The position numbers and the translations under genes are program-made. From positions 62,001 through 126,000 of the forward strand of contig NJPS01000072.1 of assembly GCA_002946415.1 (NCBI GenBank): a stretch of DNA of 64,000 nt. The letters run 5' to 3'. This DNA is from Rutstroemia sp. NJR-2017a BVV2 (taxonomy: Eukaryota; Ascomycota; Leotiomycetes; Helotiales; Rutstroemiaceae). The notes beneath the pieces were generated by a model. That model was given only the letters and a program-made list of their open reading frames with translations. It was not told the origin of the DNA and did no database searches. How positions within the stretch are numbered: position 1 is the first letter of the stretch; each line of letters begins with the position of its first letter. Positions 1 through 12,628 of this stretch are shown piece after piece.

Positions 1-1812
1 GCATCATGGACGGATCATCGATCAGAAGCTCAAAATGGATTATGGTCCGAGATATTCGGGCGGCTTCTTATGTCCGCGCACTCCTCATGGAATCGAGATG
101 CTCAACAAAAAGGCTGAATAATGGCCAGATGGCCAGATGGCCAGTTTGGGCAGTTACACGAATTCATTGCAGGATAGCATCTCGACTACAATTCCGAATT
201 TATATCAGCCTCTCAATAAACAGACAAATACCAGCTGCAGACATCAGCCTCTCTACCGAGTAATTTACTTTAAAGTACAACAAAGCAAAAATTCTCCATT
301 TATTCTGTCATCAAAGGCGCTCCGTTCCGCAACTTATCCCACGATTGGCATTGGTTCTCGAAAGCGGCAAGATGAGGAGGGGCAATCCCTATTGGTGTGG
401 TGACCAAAATGGATAGGGGTACAGTCAGAAAGTGGGAAAGTTGGAGCGGCCTCGTGGGAAGTGGAAGGGGAAGGGGAAGGGAAGACGGAACAAAAAGGGC
501 GTGGCAGCAGGAATGGCACGGTGGAGATGGAAATCTTACTGGGTACTGGGTACTGGGTACTGGGAGGGATCGGGATGTAACCGGGATGAAGACAGATCCC
601 TTCCATGCCTTCTCTAGAAACTATTCATATCCCCTACCTTCCATCGGCAAAAACCATGTAAGAACCCTTTTCGAACTGCCTCCCCCGCCTCCGTGCTGTA
701 GGACGCACTGCAACAGACTGCACATATTGCGCACACTGCACACAATGCGCGCGGAATAAAGTGGTTGAGAACGGTGAGCATCAAATCATTCAGCAGAGAC
801 GAGACGTCTGTGGCACGCAAAGATCGAGCAAGGCCAAGGAAAGGTCAGTCCACCATCCGCAACACAGCACAGCACAACCACACACACCGTAGCTACGTAG
901 CCAGGGAAGGGAGAGAGAGAGTCATCCTCCATCCATCCATCCATCCATCGTCAATCCATACCCTATAGTCGTACTTCGTAAGCTGGCACTACCACTACCA
1001 CTACCACTATCACTACCACTACCAGCACCGGCACCAGACCAGCACCAGCACTAAATAACCCACACCCCGAAAACCCACACACGGAAGAGCGAAGAGGGAA
1101 AAGGGAAAAAAGTGATATATTGTCTGTAATGTCCATCCGCACGTAGCTTGGCTGCTTGGACTAGAACAATTTACACTTTATACTCTGCACTGCCAGAAGC
1201 CGCTTTGTTCTACTTTGTATAATAATTCATCAATGCTCCTCGCCTTAACCCTAAAGCTACCACCAAAGTGCGTACATTACTTTACATGTACCAGATTTAT
1301 CTAGATTATCCATCCATCCATCCATCTATTTACTCAGTAACCTTACCTACCTCGCGATATTAATCTAATCCCATCTGCGAGTAGTTCTTTGTCAGTTCTG
1401 CGAAATACTCCTACAATATTCCTGCTGTCTATCGTCGACTTATTCCTTACTCCTTACTCCTTCAGTTACTAAATTGCGAAACGAAGCGCAACAAAACGAA
1501 ACGGACGCGATCAACTTGCACTGACTGACTGACTGACTGACTGTACCTACGAAGTATCAACTGTTTTATTTGAGGCATTGTTCCAACTGTTAGTGGCTTA
1601 ATTGATAAATAACCCCAGTGCCAGTGTCAGTCAGTCCCAGTGCGTCGGAGTCGGTGCCAGTCTGCACGCTGATCTGTAGCGGTCTTGTTCTTGTATGTAC
1701 AGTGTTAGCTCATAGCTTGCTTTGTACATCGTACCTTGCAAGTTACACCATTCATACCGATTGACCAGCTACCTTATTGGTATATTTTATCGGAGGGAAG
1801 GAGGTTATAGCC
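1..1812. other. Gene-free upstream region rich in simple repeats
   Basis: No convincing gene is seen in these 1.8 kb. The region holds many short tandem repeats: a TACTGGG-type run near 539-561, CCAT runs near 930-950 and 1310-1325, an ACTACC run near 985-1022 and a GACT run near 1520-1541. It probably contains the promoter and perhaps a long leader of the methyltransferase starting at 1813. Short open frames here have low-complexity translations and no recognisable domain. Confidence 0.6.
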
Positions 1813-3218
1813 ATGCCACAACCACCGGCGGCGGAGACATCGGGCTCGGGAGGCCACCTCCAAGCTACTAGTACTGCGCAAACAACAGCTCAATCGGGGA
1901 GTGCGAGCCAGCCACCACTACCACCACCACAAACAACGACAACAGCAACAACCTCACCGGCTGCCAGTGGTGGTAGTGAAGTTGCCTACGATAACGCACC
2001 AGGTAACGATGGCCACCAAGACGACGAACACGTCGAAGTAGTAAGTTTTCTCCCTCCATCCATCCGCTCCATCCATCTTCCAAGTCACGAGGTCTTTGCA
2101 ACTATTCACATGCCACTCCATCTATCCCAACCCAACCCACCTAACCACCCAACCAGGACACCCAAAGCGAAGCCGACTCCAGCTACGACTATGAAGACTC
2201 CATGAGCTCCTCCACCTCCATCTCATCCTCCATCCTAAACTATACCTACGAAAACGGACGCCGCTACCACGCCTACCGCTCCGGCGAATACATGCTCCCG
2301 AACGACGAACAGGAGCAACAGCGTCTGGACCTCAAACACCACGTCTTCAAGCTCGTGCTTGGCGGTCGTCTCTTCTGCGCGCCCATCGACGCCAACCCGC
2401 AACGCATCCTGGACGTCGGCACCGGCACCGGACTCTGGGCCATCGAAGCCGCGGACGAGTTCCCGTCCGCCGAAGTCACGGGGATTGATCTCAGCCCCAT
2501 CCAACCAGCCTGGGTCCCCACGAACTGCAAGTTCATCATCGACAACGCCGAGGAAGACTGGGTGTACTCGAGCAAGTTCGACCTGATCCACTGGCGGGTG
2601 CTGGCGTCGGGGATCCGCGACTGGCCGCGCTTGTTCGCGCAGGCGTATGCGAATCTGAAGGAGGGGGGGTGGGTCGAGGCGCAGGAACATGATGTGAGGA
2701 TTGAGAGTGATGATGGCACGGTGGTGAATGCGCCGCATTTGGAGCGCTTTTTCCAGTTGATTGACGAGGCGAGTGTGAGGAATGGGAAGATGATGGATAA
2801 GGTGGCGGAGAGGCAGAAGGAGTGGATGATTCAGGCGGGGTTTGTGGATGTGCATGATCAGGTTTATAAGGTAAGTTTTTTTCTTTCTTCTTCCCACTTC
2901 CTCCCCAGATCCATCTCCCTAGCATCTCCCTCAACACCCTCCACGCCCCACTAACCACCCTCGCAGGTCCCCATCGGCCGCTGGCCCAAAGACAAACGCC
3001 TCAAGGAAATCGGCATGTACTACCAAGCGCAATGTCTCGACGCCGTCGAACCCATCAGCGTGGCGCTGTTCACGCGCGTCCTGGGCTACTCGTACGAAGA
3101 GGCGCAGGTGATGATGGTGGGGCCCAGGAACGATATGAAGAATCCGAATGCGCATGTGTATATGAAGTTCCACTTTGTATATGGGAGGAAGCCATTTGCG
3201 GGGGAGGTTTTTGGGTGA
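1813..3218 (+). CDS. LaeA-like SAM-dependent methyltransferase
   Basis: Exons 1813-2040, 2157-2870 and 2967-3218 join in frame to about 397 residues. Both introns have GTAAGT donors and CAG acceptors. Residues 1-90 are a Pro/Thr/Ser-rich disordered tail. The class I methyltransferase fold follows, with SAM motif I ILDVGTGTG near 160-168, then an acidic IDLSP motif and GGWVEAQEHD. The lead-in YENGRRYHAYRSGEY and the closing VYGRKPF are typical of the large fungal LaeA/Llm family. Members act in the nucleus or cytoplasm, often on secondary metabolism and development, but the methyl acceptor of most is unknown. The start ATG at 1813 has a good GCCATGCC context; an in-frame TTG upstream is not used. 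The N-terminus is not that of LaeA itself, so it is better called LaeA-like. Confidence 0.88.
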
Positions 3219-4209
3219 GGGAAGGGGATGGAGATGAAGAGGGGGAGGCGGACTGGAGAGGATGAAGATGAAGAGGGGGGAATGAGGTTGGGTTGGGTAA
3301 TGGGGGAGAGGAGGGATGGATGATTTAATGGATGGGATGCATGCAGAACGAAGAAAGAAATCGAGGTGAACAAAGATGCCCGGGAGTTTGTATCAGGAAT
3401 TGCTAAAGGGCAAGTCAGGATAGTACGAGTGTGTGCATATATGGGATAAGTTAGTTAGGGATTCTTTGGTTGACAGATAGGATATCCAGTAGAGCACTAC
3501 GTTGGTTCAGATTTTATAAATGCATAGTTTTTGTCTGATTTGATATGATTTGAAGATTTTCCGGTCATGTGTGGGGAATGAATGAGGAGATGGGTAGGAT
3601 AGATTAAGGGGGGGGCGAGGATGTTGTTACTTGGTTTGCGGTGAGAGGCGGCTGCTGGAGGATGAGGGGGATGGAGCAGTAGAGGAGCAGGTGGGATTCT
3701 GCCCACCGACTGGGAAGAAAGAAGTTATGATTATATCTGATGCGGTTTCTGCCGCTTCGAGTTTACGTGAAGTGAAGCACATGCAGATGTTCTAAACCAG
3801 TGGACAAGCAGAATAGTTGAACGTATTGATAGCTGTGAAGAACCAATCTTGACAACTTGAGATGAGGATAGATTAGCACACTGAGGAAGATGGATATGGT
3901 ACTGGGCTGAGATTGGTAGATAGACGACTAGTAATAGCAACCAACCCGTGGACATATGAACGACATTCTAATCTCGTAGCGGTTGGACTTTACCATAGTC
4001 ACCAATGCAGCAATTCGTTTGCCACGCCAAACGACCTAGAGGACTTATGAATCTGAAAGAAAATACACAAGACTGTCAATCTCGTCTCAATTGATTCATC
4101 CTGCATTAAATGATCACATTCTTCCCCATCTCCCAATTGCGCCACCCTCAATGCTTTTTCCCAAACTCCCCAAATTAACCCTAAATCAAGTTCTAGATAT
4201 TTATCCTTC
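3219..4209. other. Intergenic region between two convergent genes
   Basis: This stretch holds the 3' flanks of the methyltransferase (plus strand) and of RPB5 (minus strand). It contains G/A-rich runs near 3220-3320. I see no further gene, repeat array or RNA gene. Confidence 0.5.
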
Positions 4210-4992
4210 TCATACGCACAATCTGTAACTAGCATAACGTCCAGCCGTCTCCGAGTTTCGAATAATCTTGACAACCTGCCCTCTCTTAAGGCCCAAATAT
4301 CTTGAAACTGGATCACCGACTTGGATACGGGGAAGTTGAGTATCCTTCAATCTGTATCTCTGCAGCAGCTTTTGTCGCTCCTCCTTGCTCAATAGAATGT
4401 GTGTGGGGACCAACTCGTGGTGTGTGATGTTAACTAGAAGATCTTGTTCGACGAAGACTTCGAGCTTGGTTTCCGATGCGACAGCGGGAATAATCTTCAA
4501 TGCAGGACCGGATGGCGCAACAGGTGAGATGAGGATGCCGGCCTTGAAGTTGTTTGAAGTGAGATGATGAGCAAATGTTCGCAGATGCTTCACACCAATC
4601 GAACTCTCCGGATTCACCAAAAACTCGACCCAGATGGCGCCAATCTCAGGAGCGGAAGGATGTGGGTTCTCTGGGGTTGGAGGATCGGCGTATTTCCTAA
4701 TCATCTCGGAACCGGGGATCGCAGAGAAGTTCAATGAACGACGACTAAACGCAAGAAGTGGTTAGACAAAGAATCCCATACGCAAGAAACGGTGGCGCAC
4801 ATACTCAACGCTTCCATCTGCACTGGTATGCTTTCTTTTAAAGTCCTCGAAAGACATGGTGACTTCCTCGTCGGCGAGAAGATACCCTCGGTCGCGGACC
4901 ATTTCGTGAACAGTTCGAGAGCATCTCCAAAGTCGGGCGGCCTCGCGATCGATTCCGTCTTGCGCCCGGGATCCCATATCATCGTCGGCCAT
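4210..4992 (-). CDS. RPB5: RNA polymerases I, II and III shared subunit Rpb5 (RPABC1)
   Basis: Exons (complement) 4805-4992 and 4210-4744 join through a GA|T codon to give 240 residues. Rpb5 is a shared core subunit of all three nuclear RNA polymerases and forms part of the lower jaw that contacts downstream DNA. The N-terminal part has the eukaryote-specific jaw domain (RLWRCSRTVHEMVRDRGYLL, then the MSFEDFKRKH stretch). The C-terminal part is the archaeal-like assembly domain with LVNITHHELVPTH, LPRIQVGDPVSRYLGLKRGQ and the ending GRYASYRLCV, all diagnostic. The length is slightly above the usual 215 or so. It is divergent from BFR1, with about 710 bases between the starts. Confidence 0.96.
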
Positions 4993-5704
4993 TTTTGCGA
5001 TTTCGCGGATGCGGAGTTAGGCGAAAGGGTAGATTATCGACGGCGCAATACGATGTAAAGCAGGGTAGAGGAAGTAATAATTGACTAAAGGGCTTCACGG
5101 GTAAGTGGTGTAAAATGGCGTCGAGGGGGTGCAGGAGCGGGGATTGAGAAATGGATAAAGGTATTGCAATGGTAGAAGGTTCTTTGAGGATAAATTGTCT
5201 ACCTCAGGTCAAAATTTGTTTGACAGCTGCATCAATGGTTTTAACAATTTTGTTTGCATGCCCATACAAGCTCAGTTGTTCTCTGTGGTCAGCCGTATCA
5301 CTTCTACGGTCAGCCGAAAGGTCGAATTGTTCGTCGCAAAATCCAGGGTGCAAATGGTTATGTCCGAAATAACGCATGGGTGCAGCTAAAAAGTTTATCT
5401 GTCCACCACGCACAACCACAATTTCGCATTTCGCATTTCGCATTCTGTTACTTTGTCCCTTTTGCTCAGTACCCCGACTTCGACCTTGTCCTAGTCCCAG
5501 CCATTCGGGTCGATATTCCTCCAGTTCTTGTATTCATACTTTATTCGGGTATAATACAATTCTGTACATTCACTCGTCGTTCTAAAGACCCCTCATTCTT
5601 TGGTTGGATATCTGGCTCTAGGACCCGGAAGGAAATAGATCTACTGCTTGTCTGTCTTTAAACACATCCCTCCACCACCTACTTCACTCCACCAGCACGC
5701 AATC
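4993..5704. other. Divergent promoter region RPB5 / BFR1
   Basis: About 700 bases separate the start codons of RPB5 (minus) and BFR1 (plus). The last 60 bases before the BFR1 start are C/A-rich with few G, as in fungal leaders. No other gene is seen. Confidence 0.55.
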
Positions 5705-7473
5705 ATGGCCGAGTTAGCTACACCATCTGCCGCGACAATGTTTGACGGAGGGGCTCCAGAGAAGACCAAGGACGCCAATGTTCGGCCTTCCAAGCCAGAC
5801 GAGGTGGAATACAAGAAGAATCTGGCCAAGGCAGACAAGGAGCTCAAGGATGCTCAAGCAAAGTTTGTATGTACATTACTATAAGATATGGCCGGGACAC
5901 TGCCCGGGACAATGAAAATCTCTATTCCTGTGCGTCGGCAGACTGCATTGATCTAAGGCTAATTGCTTCCTGCAGAATGCCGCCAAAGCCAAACTCGATG
6001 TAGCCCAGCCAAACAAGAACAAGGACTCACCTGCGGCCAAACGTCGATCCGATCTTATCGCTCAATTAAAGGCAATCAAGGAGCAACAATCTTCCACCAA
6101 GTCTGGTCGCATGCAAGTCTTCGATCAAATCAAGAAACTCGACGAGCAAATCAAGGCCAAGAGCAGTGAACAGAAGGTTGCCAAGTCAAAGGTCGGCTTC
6201 AAGAATGTCGACGAATTGGACCGCGAGATCGACCGCCTGCAAAAAGCTGTCGATGCTGCCAACATGAAGATCGTTGACGAAAGAAAAACCCTGACCGAGA
6301 TCTCGAATTTGAGAAAACAGCGCAAGGGATTCTCTGGATTTGACGAGACCGAGAAGGCCATTGATGCATTGAAGGCAAAGAAGAAGTCTCTGCAAGATAC
6401 CTTGGACGACCCGGAAGCCAAAGCTCTGTCCGACAAGTACTCTGCCCTCCAGGCTGAACTGGATGCGTTGAAGGCCGAGCAAGAAGAAGCTTACCAAAAC
6501 TTTGGCTCGCTCAAGGCTGAGAAGGACAAGCTTTACAAGGAACAACAAGACAAATGGGGTGCCTACAAGAAGATCCAGGACGACTACCACCAAGGTGTCC
6601 GCGACTTCAAGAACTACGAATGGAACGCACGACAAAAGGCTCGCGAACGTCAAAAGGCAGAATATGAGAAACGTGAGAACGAAAGGAAGAAGGAAAGGGC
6701 CCAGAAGTTGCTCGCAGAAGCTAGTGATCCAGCTTATTTGGACGAAATTAGACTTGCTGAGAGTGTCCTTCGTTTCCTTGATCCGTCGTCTACATCTGCC
6801 AAAGCACCATTGCAAGCACCAAGTGGACTCGAAGCTGCCCCTGGAAGAACTGTTGATGATTCTGGATTGAAGGGTGTTCGAGTCGTGAAGAAGGAGGACC
6901 GCGAAGAGGATTATTTCAAGGGTACAGGTGGAAAGAAAGGAAAGAAAGGCAAAAAGGGACCTGCAACCGCATCACCCGCTTCTACCCCTCCAGCTTCCGG
7001 CAAATATAGCTGCCCCCCAGCTGTCATGGAAGATTTGAGCAAAATGGGTCTTGACCCACCGATGAGCGCAGCTGATGTTCCAGCTGTCACTGAGAAGGTT
7101 AAGGCTAAATTGGCACACTGGAAGGAAGATCAAGAAGCCCAGACCAAACGAGTAAGTTCCACCACAGCGCTCCACTCTTTTTCATTGAACGTTCTGCATC
7201 AGAAAAAATGCACCGAGGGGAATTAAGCGACTAACGTAGCGTTTGTAGAACATCGCCAAAGCACAAAAGGAAGTTGAACGACTTGATGCAGAAGACCAGT
7301 CGACCCCAGAAGTTCCCGGTACCCCGGCCACTAACGGCCATGGTGAAACGAAGGCCACGGCATCTGTAGAGGATGGTGGATCGGTTGCCAACGAAGTGGA
7401 ATTGATCAAGGGAGCTGTGGCGGACGTGGCAGCGGACCTTAAAGGTGCTTCGTTGGAAGATAAGGAGGAATAA
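5705..7473 (+). CDS. BFR1: Bfr1-like nuclear segregation / mRNP protein
   Basis: Exons 5705-5866, 5976-7151 and 7249-7473 join in frame to 520 residues. Yeast Bfr1 is a coiled-coil protein bound to polysomes and mRNP complexes at the ER, linked to secretion, ploidy control and P-body formation. The protein is almost entirely charged helical coiled coil. Family signatures visible are KRRSDLIAQLKAIKEQ, the KSGRMQVFDQIKKLDEQIK stretch, a VDELDREIDRLQ segment and EISNLRKQRKGFSGFDE. After about residue 310 come a lysine-rich basic linker (KKGKKGKKG near residue 320) and a short conserved helix around PPAVMEDLSKMGLDPP. The tail is acidic and low in complexity. Both introns have GTAWGT-like donors. 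Confidence 0.93.
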
Positions 7474-8588
7474 GGAATTTGGAACGGAAAATAAAAACTT
7501 CCTGATATGGAAAACCTGATACTTTATCTACTTCATTTGAGTTTTATGATGCATTATTGACGGGCTGGGCTTTTGGGTGGTGAATGTGATGGTTGTGGTG
7601 GTGGTGGTGGTGGTGAAGGTTGATTCAAAAAAGCAAATTACCGGTACTTGGAAGATAGATACCTGCTACATTTAAGATCATGAGGACATTTAAAAAATTT
7701 CCTACCTACATACTCATCTACTTCCCTGTTTTGTCTATCTGCAATCTTTGATCTTCGTGTCTGCTGTATTGCTTACAGTAGGAATCTCATTTGTGTTCTC
7801 GACTTGCATGCTGCATCACCGTCTTACTTCCGAGACGTTAGGGGGCTACATACGAACTAGCAATCATACATACTTACTATCTAGTGCTTAGGTCCGGCTG
7901 TGTGTGAGCTGTCTTTATAGTACTTATTCGTTGTTCAACAAACGTTGCTGGCTTTGGAATCAGATAAACCGAGAACGGAAATACAACGGAGTTTTGGGAG
8001 ACGATGAGGATGAGATGGGTAGGTAAGTGATAGGTAAGTGTTTGAATATCTTCAACACATGTCAAGTAATGTAATACCATCTCCAATTCCAATCATAGAC
8101 AAATATATACATGGTATAAGATCGATCGTATATGAAAATGATACCAGGAAAATACACAAGAAAATAGCCGCCACTGATAAACAGAACTCCAAATATTGAC
8201 TTCGCCGTGCATGCTACGCCGTGTGGTATGATATAAAGAAAGGCCGTAGGAGGTGGATGAATGAGCATAGTATGGAGACGAGATTTGATGACCTGCATCG
8301 ATGAAAAAGAAACGGAAATGAGAAAAACACCGGTATATGCATGCACTAGGGATGTATTGTTAATTGTTTGATTCATTCTTAGGAGTGAGTATGATAAGGT
8401 AAAAACGTACATGTAGATAGAATCCTTCCTTTGTCACTCCTCATTGATCCTCCCCCTTCATTCATTCGTTCGTTCATTTATTCATTATAGCCCGCTTTCT
8501 TTCTTCCCATCATCATCATCATCATCATCAAACAGACTTGCAACCAATCTATCATCAAGTTCAGCCATCCATCAGGAGTTCGTCAATA

Positions 8589-8634
<46 letters not shown>
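7474..8634. other. Convergent intergenic region
   Basis: This spacer lies between BFR1 and a minus-strand gene. It contains a GGT run near 7585-7615 and an ATC run near 8512-8530. A minus-strand open frame at 8062-8412 translates to a Tyr/Phe/Ile-rich sequence without family features and I do not regard it as a gene. Confidence 0.5.

Positions 8635-8637
<3 letters not shown>
8589..8637. repeat. Tetranucleotide microsatellite (ATCA)n
   Basis: About twelve perfect copies of a four-base unit run up to and include the stop codon of the minus-strand gene at 8635. Read on the minus strand the unit is TGAT, so the first copy supplies the TGA stop. Confidence 0.95.
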
Positions 8638-9683
8638 GTAAGGGTTAACGTAAGCATAGCCCGTCGCAGGCGCATACGCAGGCGGAACCCTCCTTGAAGA
8701 AGGCGGCGGTGCATGGATGCCTCCCGGCGGCGGAGGCGCAGTCATCGGTCTCGAGCTCCCCCGCTCCCGATGCACACTATCCCTTCTCTCTCTATGTCCT
8801 TCACCAGCCGGTGTCCCGATTCTCCTCTGCCGTCTGTCAACCGAAGGATCTGCGATAGCAGGTGTGCTCCCTCTCTCGGGCCTCTCTCTCTCGCGAGGAG
8901 CTTTTCTTCCGCCTCCTCCCAACGCGCTGAGAGGTGGGTCACGCACGCCGGGATCGTCGTCTGCTGGGAGTGTCAGCTCCACGAGACTGAAGAAGTATTC
9001 GAGTACTTCGGGGTAGCGTTGCACGCTGGCGCGCCAGTCTTCGTCAATGCCGCGTTTTAGCTCGGCGTCGGCCTGGGAGATTTCAGAGGGGTGGGGACGG
9101 GCATTGTAGTAGTAGGCGGCGCGCTCGGTTATGCGGTGGATTTGTGAGGCGTGCTCTTCTTTGCGGCGGGTGGTGAGAACGCTGAAGTAGGAGAGGATAT
9201 AGTCTTGGGCGTGGCCGCGGACCCAGCTTCTGCCGAGTGGGGAGGTTAGTTATGTGGAGGGGTAATGTGGGTTGACGAATGGGTCGAGGTAGGGAGGTGT
9301 GAAGAAGAGTTTAAAGGATATTGGAGAGGAGTTCGGGCAGGTGGAGAAGATGGGGAGAAGGGTTGGCGGCGTCATTGAGCAAGCAAGTGCTTGAGGGAAG
9401 TGCTTGATGTAGAGGCGAGACATTGGCCGAGCAGAACCTAGGTTGCAGAGATCCTGGAGATGATGATCAAGTGATCATGGAAGGATTGAGGTATGGGGTG
9501 GGCAAGGATCCCAGCAACGAATGGGTAACACAGTTGAAACGGAAACATGACATACCTTATATCAGTATATAGACCCGTCATCATCCTTTGTTCAGCCTGG
9601 CGGACGGCAACGGTAAGACCATTGGCTTCGCATTCGCACTTGGCAGTTGCTGGTTGAGAGCATATCGCACAATCGGGATCCAT
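8635..9683 (-). CDS. Conserved ascomycete protein of unknown function with N-terminal Cys cluster
   Basis: Exons (complement) 9556-9683 and 8635-9229 join through an AG|A codon to 240 residues; the single intron of 326 bases is long for this genome. I cannot assign a function. The N-terminus MDPDCAICSQPATAKCECEA has a C-x2-C-x7-C-x-C arrangement that could bind one zinc ion. The middle is helical and conserved-looking (RSWVRGHAQDYILSYF, LKRGIDEDWRASVQRYPEVL, YFFSLVELTLPADDDP). The last 100 residues are Arg/Pro/Gly-rich and disordered. The start chosen gives the Cys cluster directly after Met; an in-frame ATG further upstream adds only a basic extension. The stop codon is part of a microsatellite. 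Confidence 0.8.
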
Positions 9684-10195
9684 GATCTTGACTTGTTTGT
9701 TGTTTCTGGTGTTCTTGATTAACATTGTGATCAAGAGAGATAAAGGAGATCATCGGTATCAATGAGGGGGTTGGTGAAGCTAGTAGTGGAGTAACAACGA
9801 TTGAAGATACAGGATGGATGAAGATACAATAAACAATGATGATTAGGTTTGAGTCAATTGGGGCTCAAGGATAGACAATGTGGAGAGGAAGGATGATGAA
9901 GGGGGAGAAGAAGAAGAGGAAAATAAGGAGAGGGGGAATATTTTGGGTCTGGATGTTTGGGGAAGATGGAAGATGGAAGAGGAAGAGGAAGAGGAAGTAT
10001 GGTCCAGTCCACAGTAAGAAAATGGGGACGGCAAGAGTATGTAGGTCGCTTGACTGACAAGACATATGTCGAGACTCGAGAGATGTATGTGAGTGGTTTC
10101 TTGGGGGGACATGCCATGTTCTCGCTGGCTGGTATCGTATCGTGCAATGCAGTTGAGTGTGGGGTAAATGATATGTACGAAGTATGATACCAGCA

Positions 10196-10228
10196 CCAGT
10201 CGAGCCAGTCGAGCCAGTCGAGCCAGTC
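10196..10228. repeat. Nine-base tandem repeat CCAGTCGAG
   Basis: Three and a half perfect copies of a nine-base unit. It is an isolated minisatellite in non-coding sequence. Confidence 0.85.
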
Positions 10229-10584
10229 CCAGCTCAAGTATGTATTCGCATCAGTAGGTGAAGTCATTTGGTACTAACCTTTTTCCTTCGCTCTCGTTAT
10301 TTTTCCCGTCTCCCTTTCTCGATCCAGACTCGTTCCGTAGATTCAATATTATGCTATGTTGGATTTGCTGCAGCAGATTTGCACGATATGATTCACGCTA
10401 CGCAACGTTTCCGCACCATTCAAGGTAAGACGTCCGATTAGAAATCGATGTGTTGCAGTTGCAGTTGCAGTACCAGTGTCAAGGGAATTATAAACACCAA
10501 ACCCCACGATCAGCAGCGCGTAATGCCAATTCGTAAGTGTAATGTAAGAGGCCGCTGGAGATGTGTACGAGGATAGGAGGTGGT

Positions 10585-10638
10585 GGAAGTGGAAGTGGAA
10601 GTGGAAGTGGAAGTGGAAGTGGAAGTGGAAGTGGAAGT
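10585..10638. repeat. Hexanucleotide tandem repeat (GGAAGT)9
   Basis: Nine perfect copies of GGAAGT lie in purine-rich non-coding DNA. The unit is too short and has no spacers, so this is a microsatellite and not a CRISPR array. Confidence 0.95.
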
Positions 10639-11117
10639 TGTGGTATGATGGGAGAGCAAAGCAAGAAGCTGAGAGGATGATTTGATTTTAGAAGATTTTA
10701 GGAGCAGTTCAGATGGGACAACAAAGACGCGGAACGGGAGGAGGAAAAAGGTGAGATGTCGTTAACGGCACTGGCACTAACACTCCGACGAATGTAGGTT
10801 AGAGGGGGGAGACAGGTGGTGGTGGTAGGTGGTGGTGGTAGGTGGTAGGTGGTAAGAGCTGAGTGGGTGGTATTGGATAGGTAGTAGTAGTGCTTGTAGT
10901 AGTGAACGATAGGTTGAAGAGCAGGTGAGATGAGTTGTGAGGTGGTAGGACGATGAATGATAGATGGGTATGTGGCAAGTGTGTAGAGTCGGTGGGTGAT
11001 CAAAGATCGGAGGCAGGTAATAAAGTGGTAAGAAGCGTAAGTGGTTCTAAGTCGTGATCGTGTTCAAGTACAGCGGTGACTGGTTGCGACTGAGTGGACG
11101 CGACTGACGGGCGGGCG

Positions 11118-11118
11118 G

Positions 11119-11149
<31 letters not shown>

Positions 11150-11150
11150 C
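11118..11150. repeat. GACA microsatellite
   Basis: Several near-perfect copies of GACA in an otherwise anonymous spacer. Confidence 0.8.
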
Positions 11151-12628
11151 ACAGACTGGCTACTGACGGACTGACGGTTATGCTCGTAATGTGGTGAGTG
11201 GTGAGGTGATGTTCTTTTGCTTTGATGCAAGTTCGGCGTGGTCGGCGGGGAAGGAAAAAAAAAAACTACTGAACTAGAACTAGGACTACAGTAGAAACTA
11301 GAAACTAGAAACTAATCGTGGGCGTAGCTGCATAAAATATGTTACAAGCTACTTACTCCATTCACCCACCTACCAGACTCGCTCCCTCCCTCCCTCCTCC
11401 TCCTCCCTCGTTCACTCGCCCACTCGCCCTCTTGCCCTCTCGCTCATCGCCAAATTCATTATCAGTTCAATCTGCAGCTTTGGATGCCCAGTGACCCGTC
11501 CAACGCAGAGTGGCATACTGTGGAGAATCGCTGGGCATGTACGTTTTCTACGCGAGCGTAGCTTTTTATTCCAGTAGGGCTTGAATTTGACTGCCATTTG
11601 ATTACGATTACTGTACAATTCGGAAAGTATACGATGTAATATGCAGACCCATCGCCTTTTCTGGTAAGGCTTATTCTCTGCTTGAAGTTTCATGGACAGT
11701 GCAAGTTGTCGTGGCTCGAATGCCTTGATCGGACTCGCATCTCGTGGTCCCATCTAAGATAAAGTGACCGACAAGGGGGTGTTGTTCATTCATGATAGAT
11801 AGCCAGCCAGCCGGCGAGTTACTAATTGAGATATACTCAGGGAGGTCGTGAACAAAACGTTTGAGAGTACAGGAGTGCACAGTTAATTGCAGGATAAATA
11901 TCGAGTAATAGGATTTCGAGATAACCCTCGTTGTACAAAGTACTCTGTAAACAGCTCGCACAGTATAGTCGAAAAGTGTGAGGCTATCTTGTTCGATTAA
12001 TCCTCTCTCCAATGGGATCTCCGAAGTGCAAAAGTCCTGGAGGTCGCATGTCTGCAGCCCGACGGCCTTGTCTGCTTCCAGACAACTTCTCCTCTTTTGC
12101 TTCAATATGAGTGGTTGGCAGCTGTTCGGGAGCTGGTGGGAGAGGATTCCAAAAAGTCGCGTCTACACCGCTTGTTCGCGGCAAAGGCATTTCCGAAGGT
12201 GGGGGGATCACAAACCCGGGAGGTTCGTGATATGGCTGCAGGTGAGCAAGAAGCTTTGGATGGTCATATAGGTTCCCGAGGCATGGGGTATCGGATATTT
12301 GAGGCTCTTTGTTGACAAATGCTTCACATAGAATTGTCCATACGAAAAACCACCAGGCAAATGTTTAACGAGACTTCGAAAAGGGGGAATGTCTTCTGTC
12401 CCAAGGAATTCCAGGTCCGAACGAGGAAGACCACTGATAACGGAGCTTCGGCATAGCTATTAATCCGATTACGGTAGGTCAGAAGGTGCTGTACTGTCGG
12501 GCACAATTATTTACGGTGGCCGAGATTTAATTTTTCGGTATGAATTCTATCGAGGCGAGATCTTGCCCAGCAAGCAAGCCTAATGAGGGGAAAGCTGCAA
12601 TTCAAGCCTCAGCTTTCCTTCAATTCTG

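Larger units (their letters stand above)
9684..12628. other. 2.9 kb gene-free region rich in microsatellites
   Basis: No gene could be recognised. The region lies upstream of both the minus-strand gene at 8635-9683 and MTG2. It holds several tandem repeats (listed separately), GGT and TAG-rich runs near 10810-10900, and a CT-rich run near 11375-11440. Open frames at 11412-11753 and 11671-12105 (minus) have no recognisable domains, no intron logic and no family features. Confidence 0.5.

Noticed and set aside
1777..1812. N-terminal extension of the methyltransferase
   Set aside because: The extension begins at TTG; the first in-frame ATG is 1813 and has a good context.
8062..8412. 116-codon minus-strand open frame
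   Set aside because: Tyr/Ile/Phe-rich translation typical of AT-rich non-coding DNA, with no domain and no splice partners.
10585..10638. Regular repeat array that might suggest CRISPR
   Set aside because: A perfect hexamer with no spacers in a fungal genome is a microsatellite.
11412..12105. Overlapping minus-strand open frames upstream of MTG2
   Set aside because: No recognisable family, no convincing start context and no composition change against the spacer.
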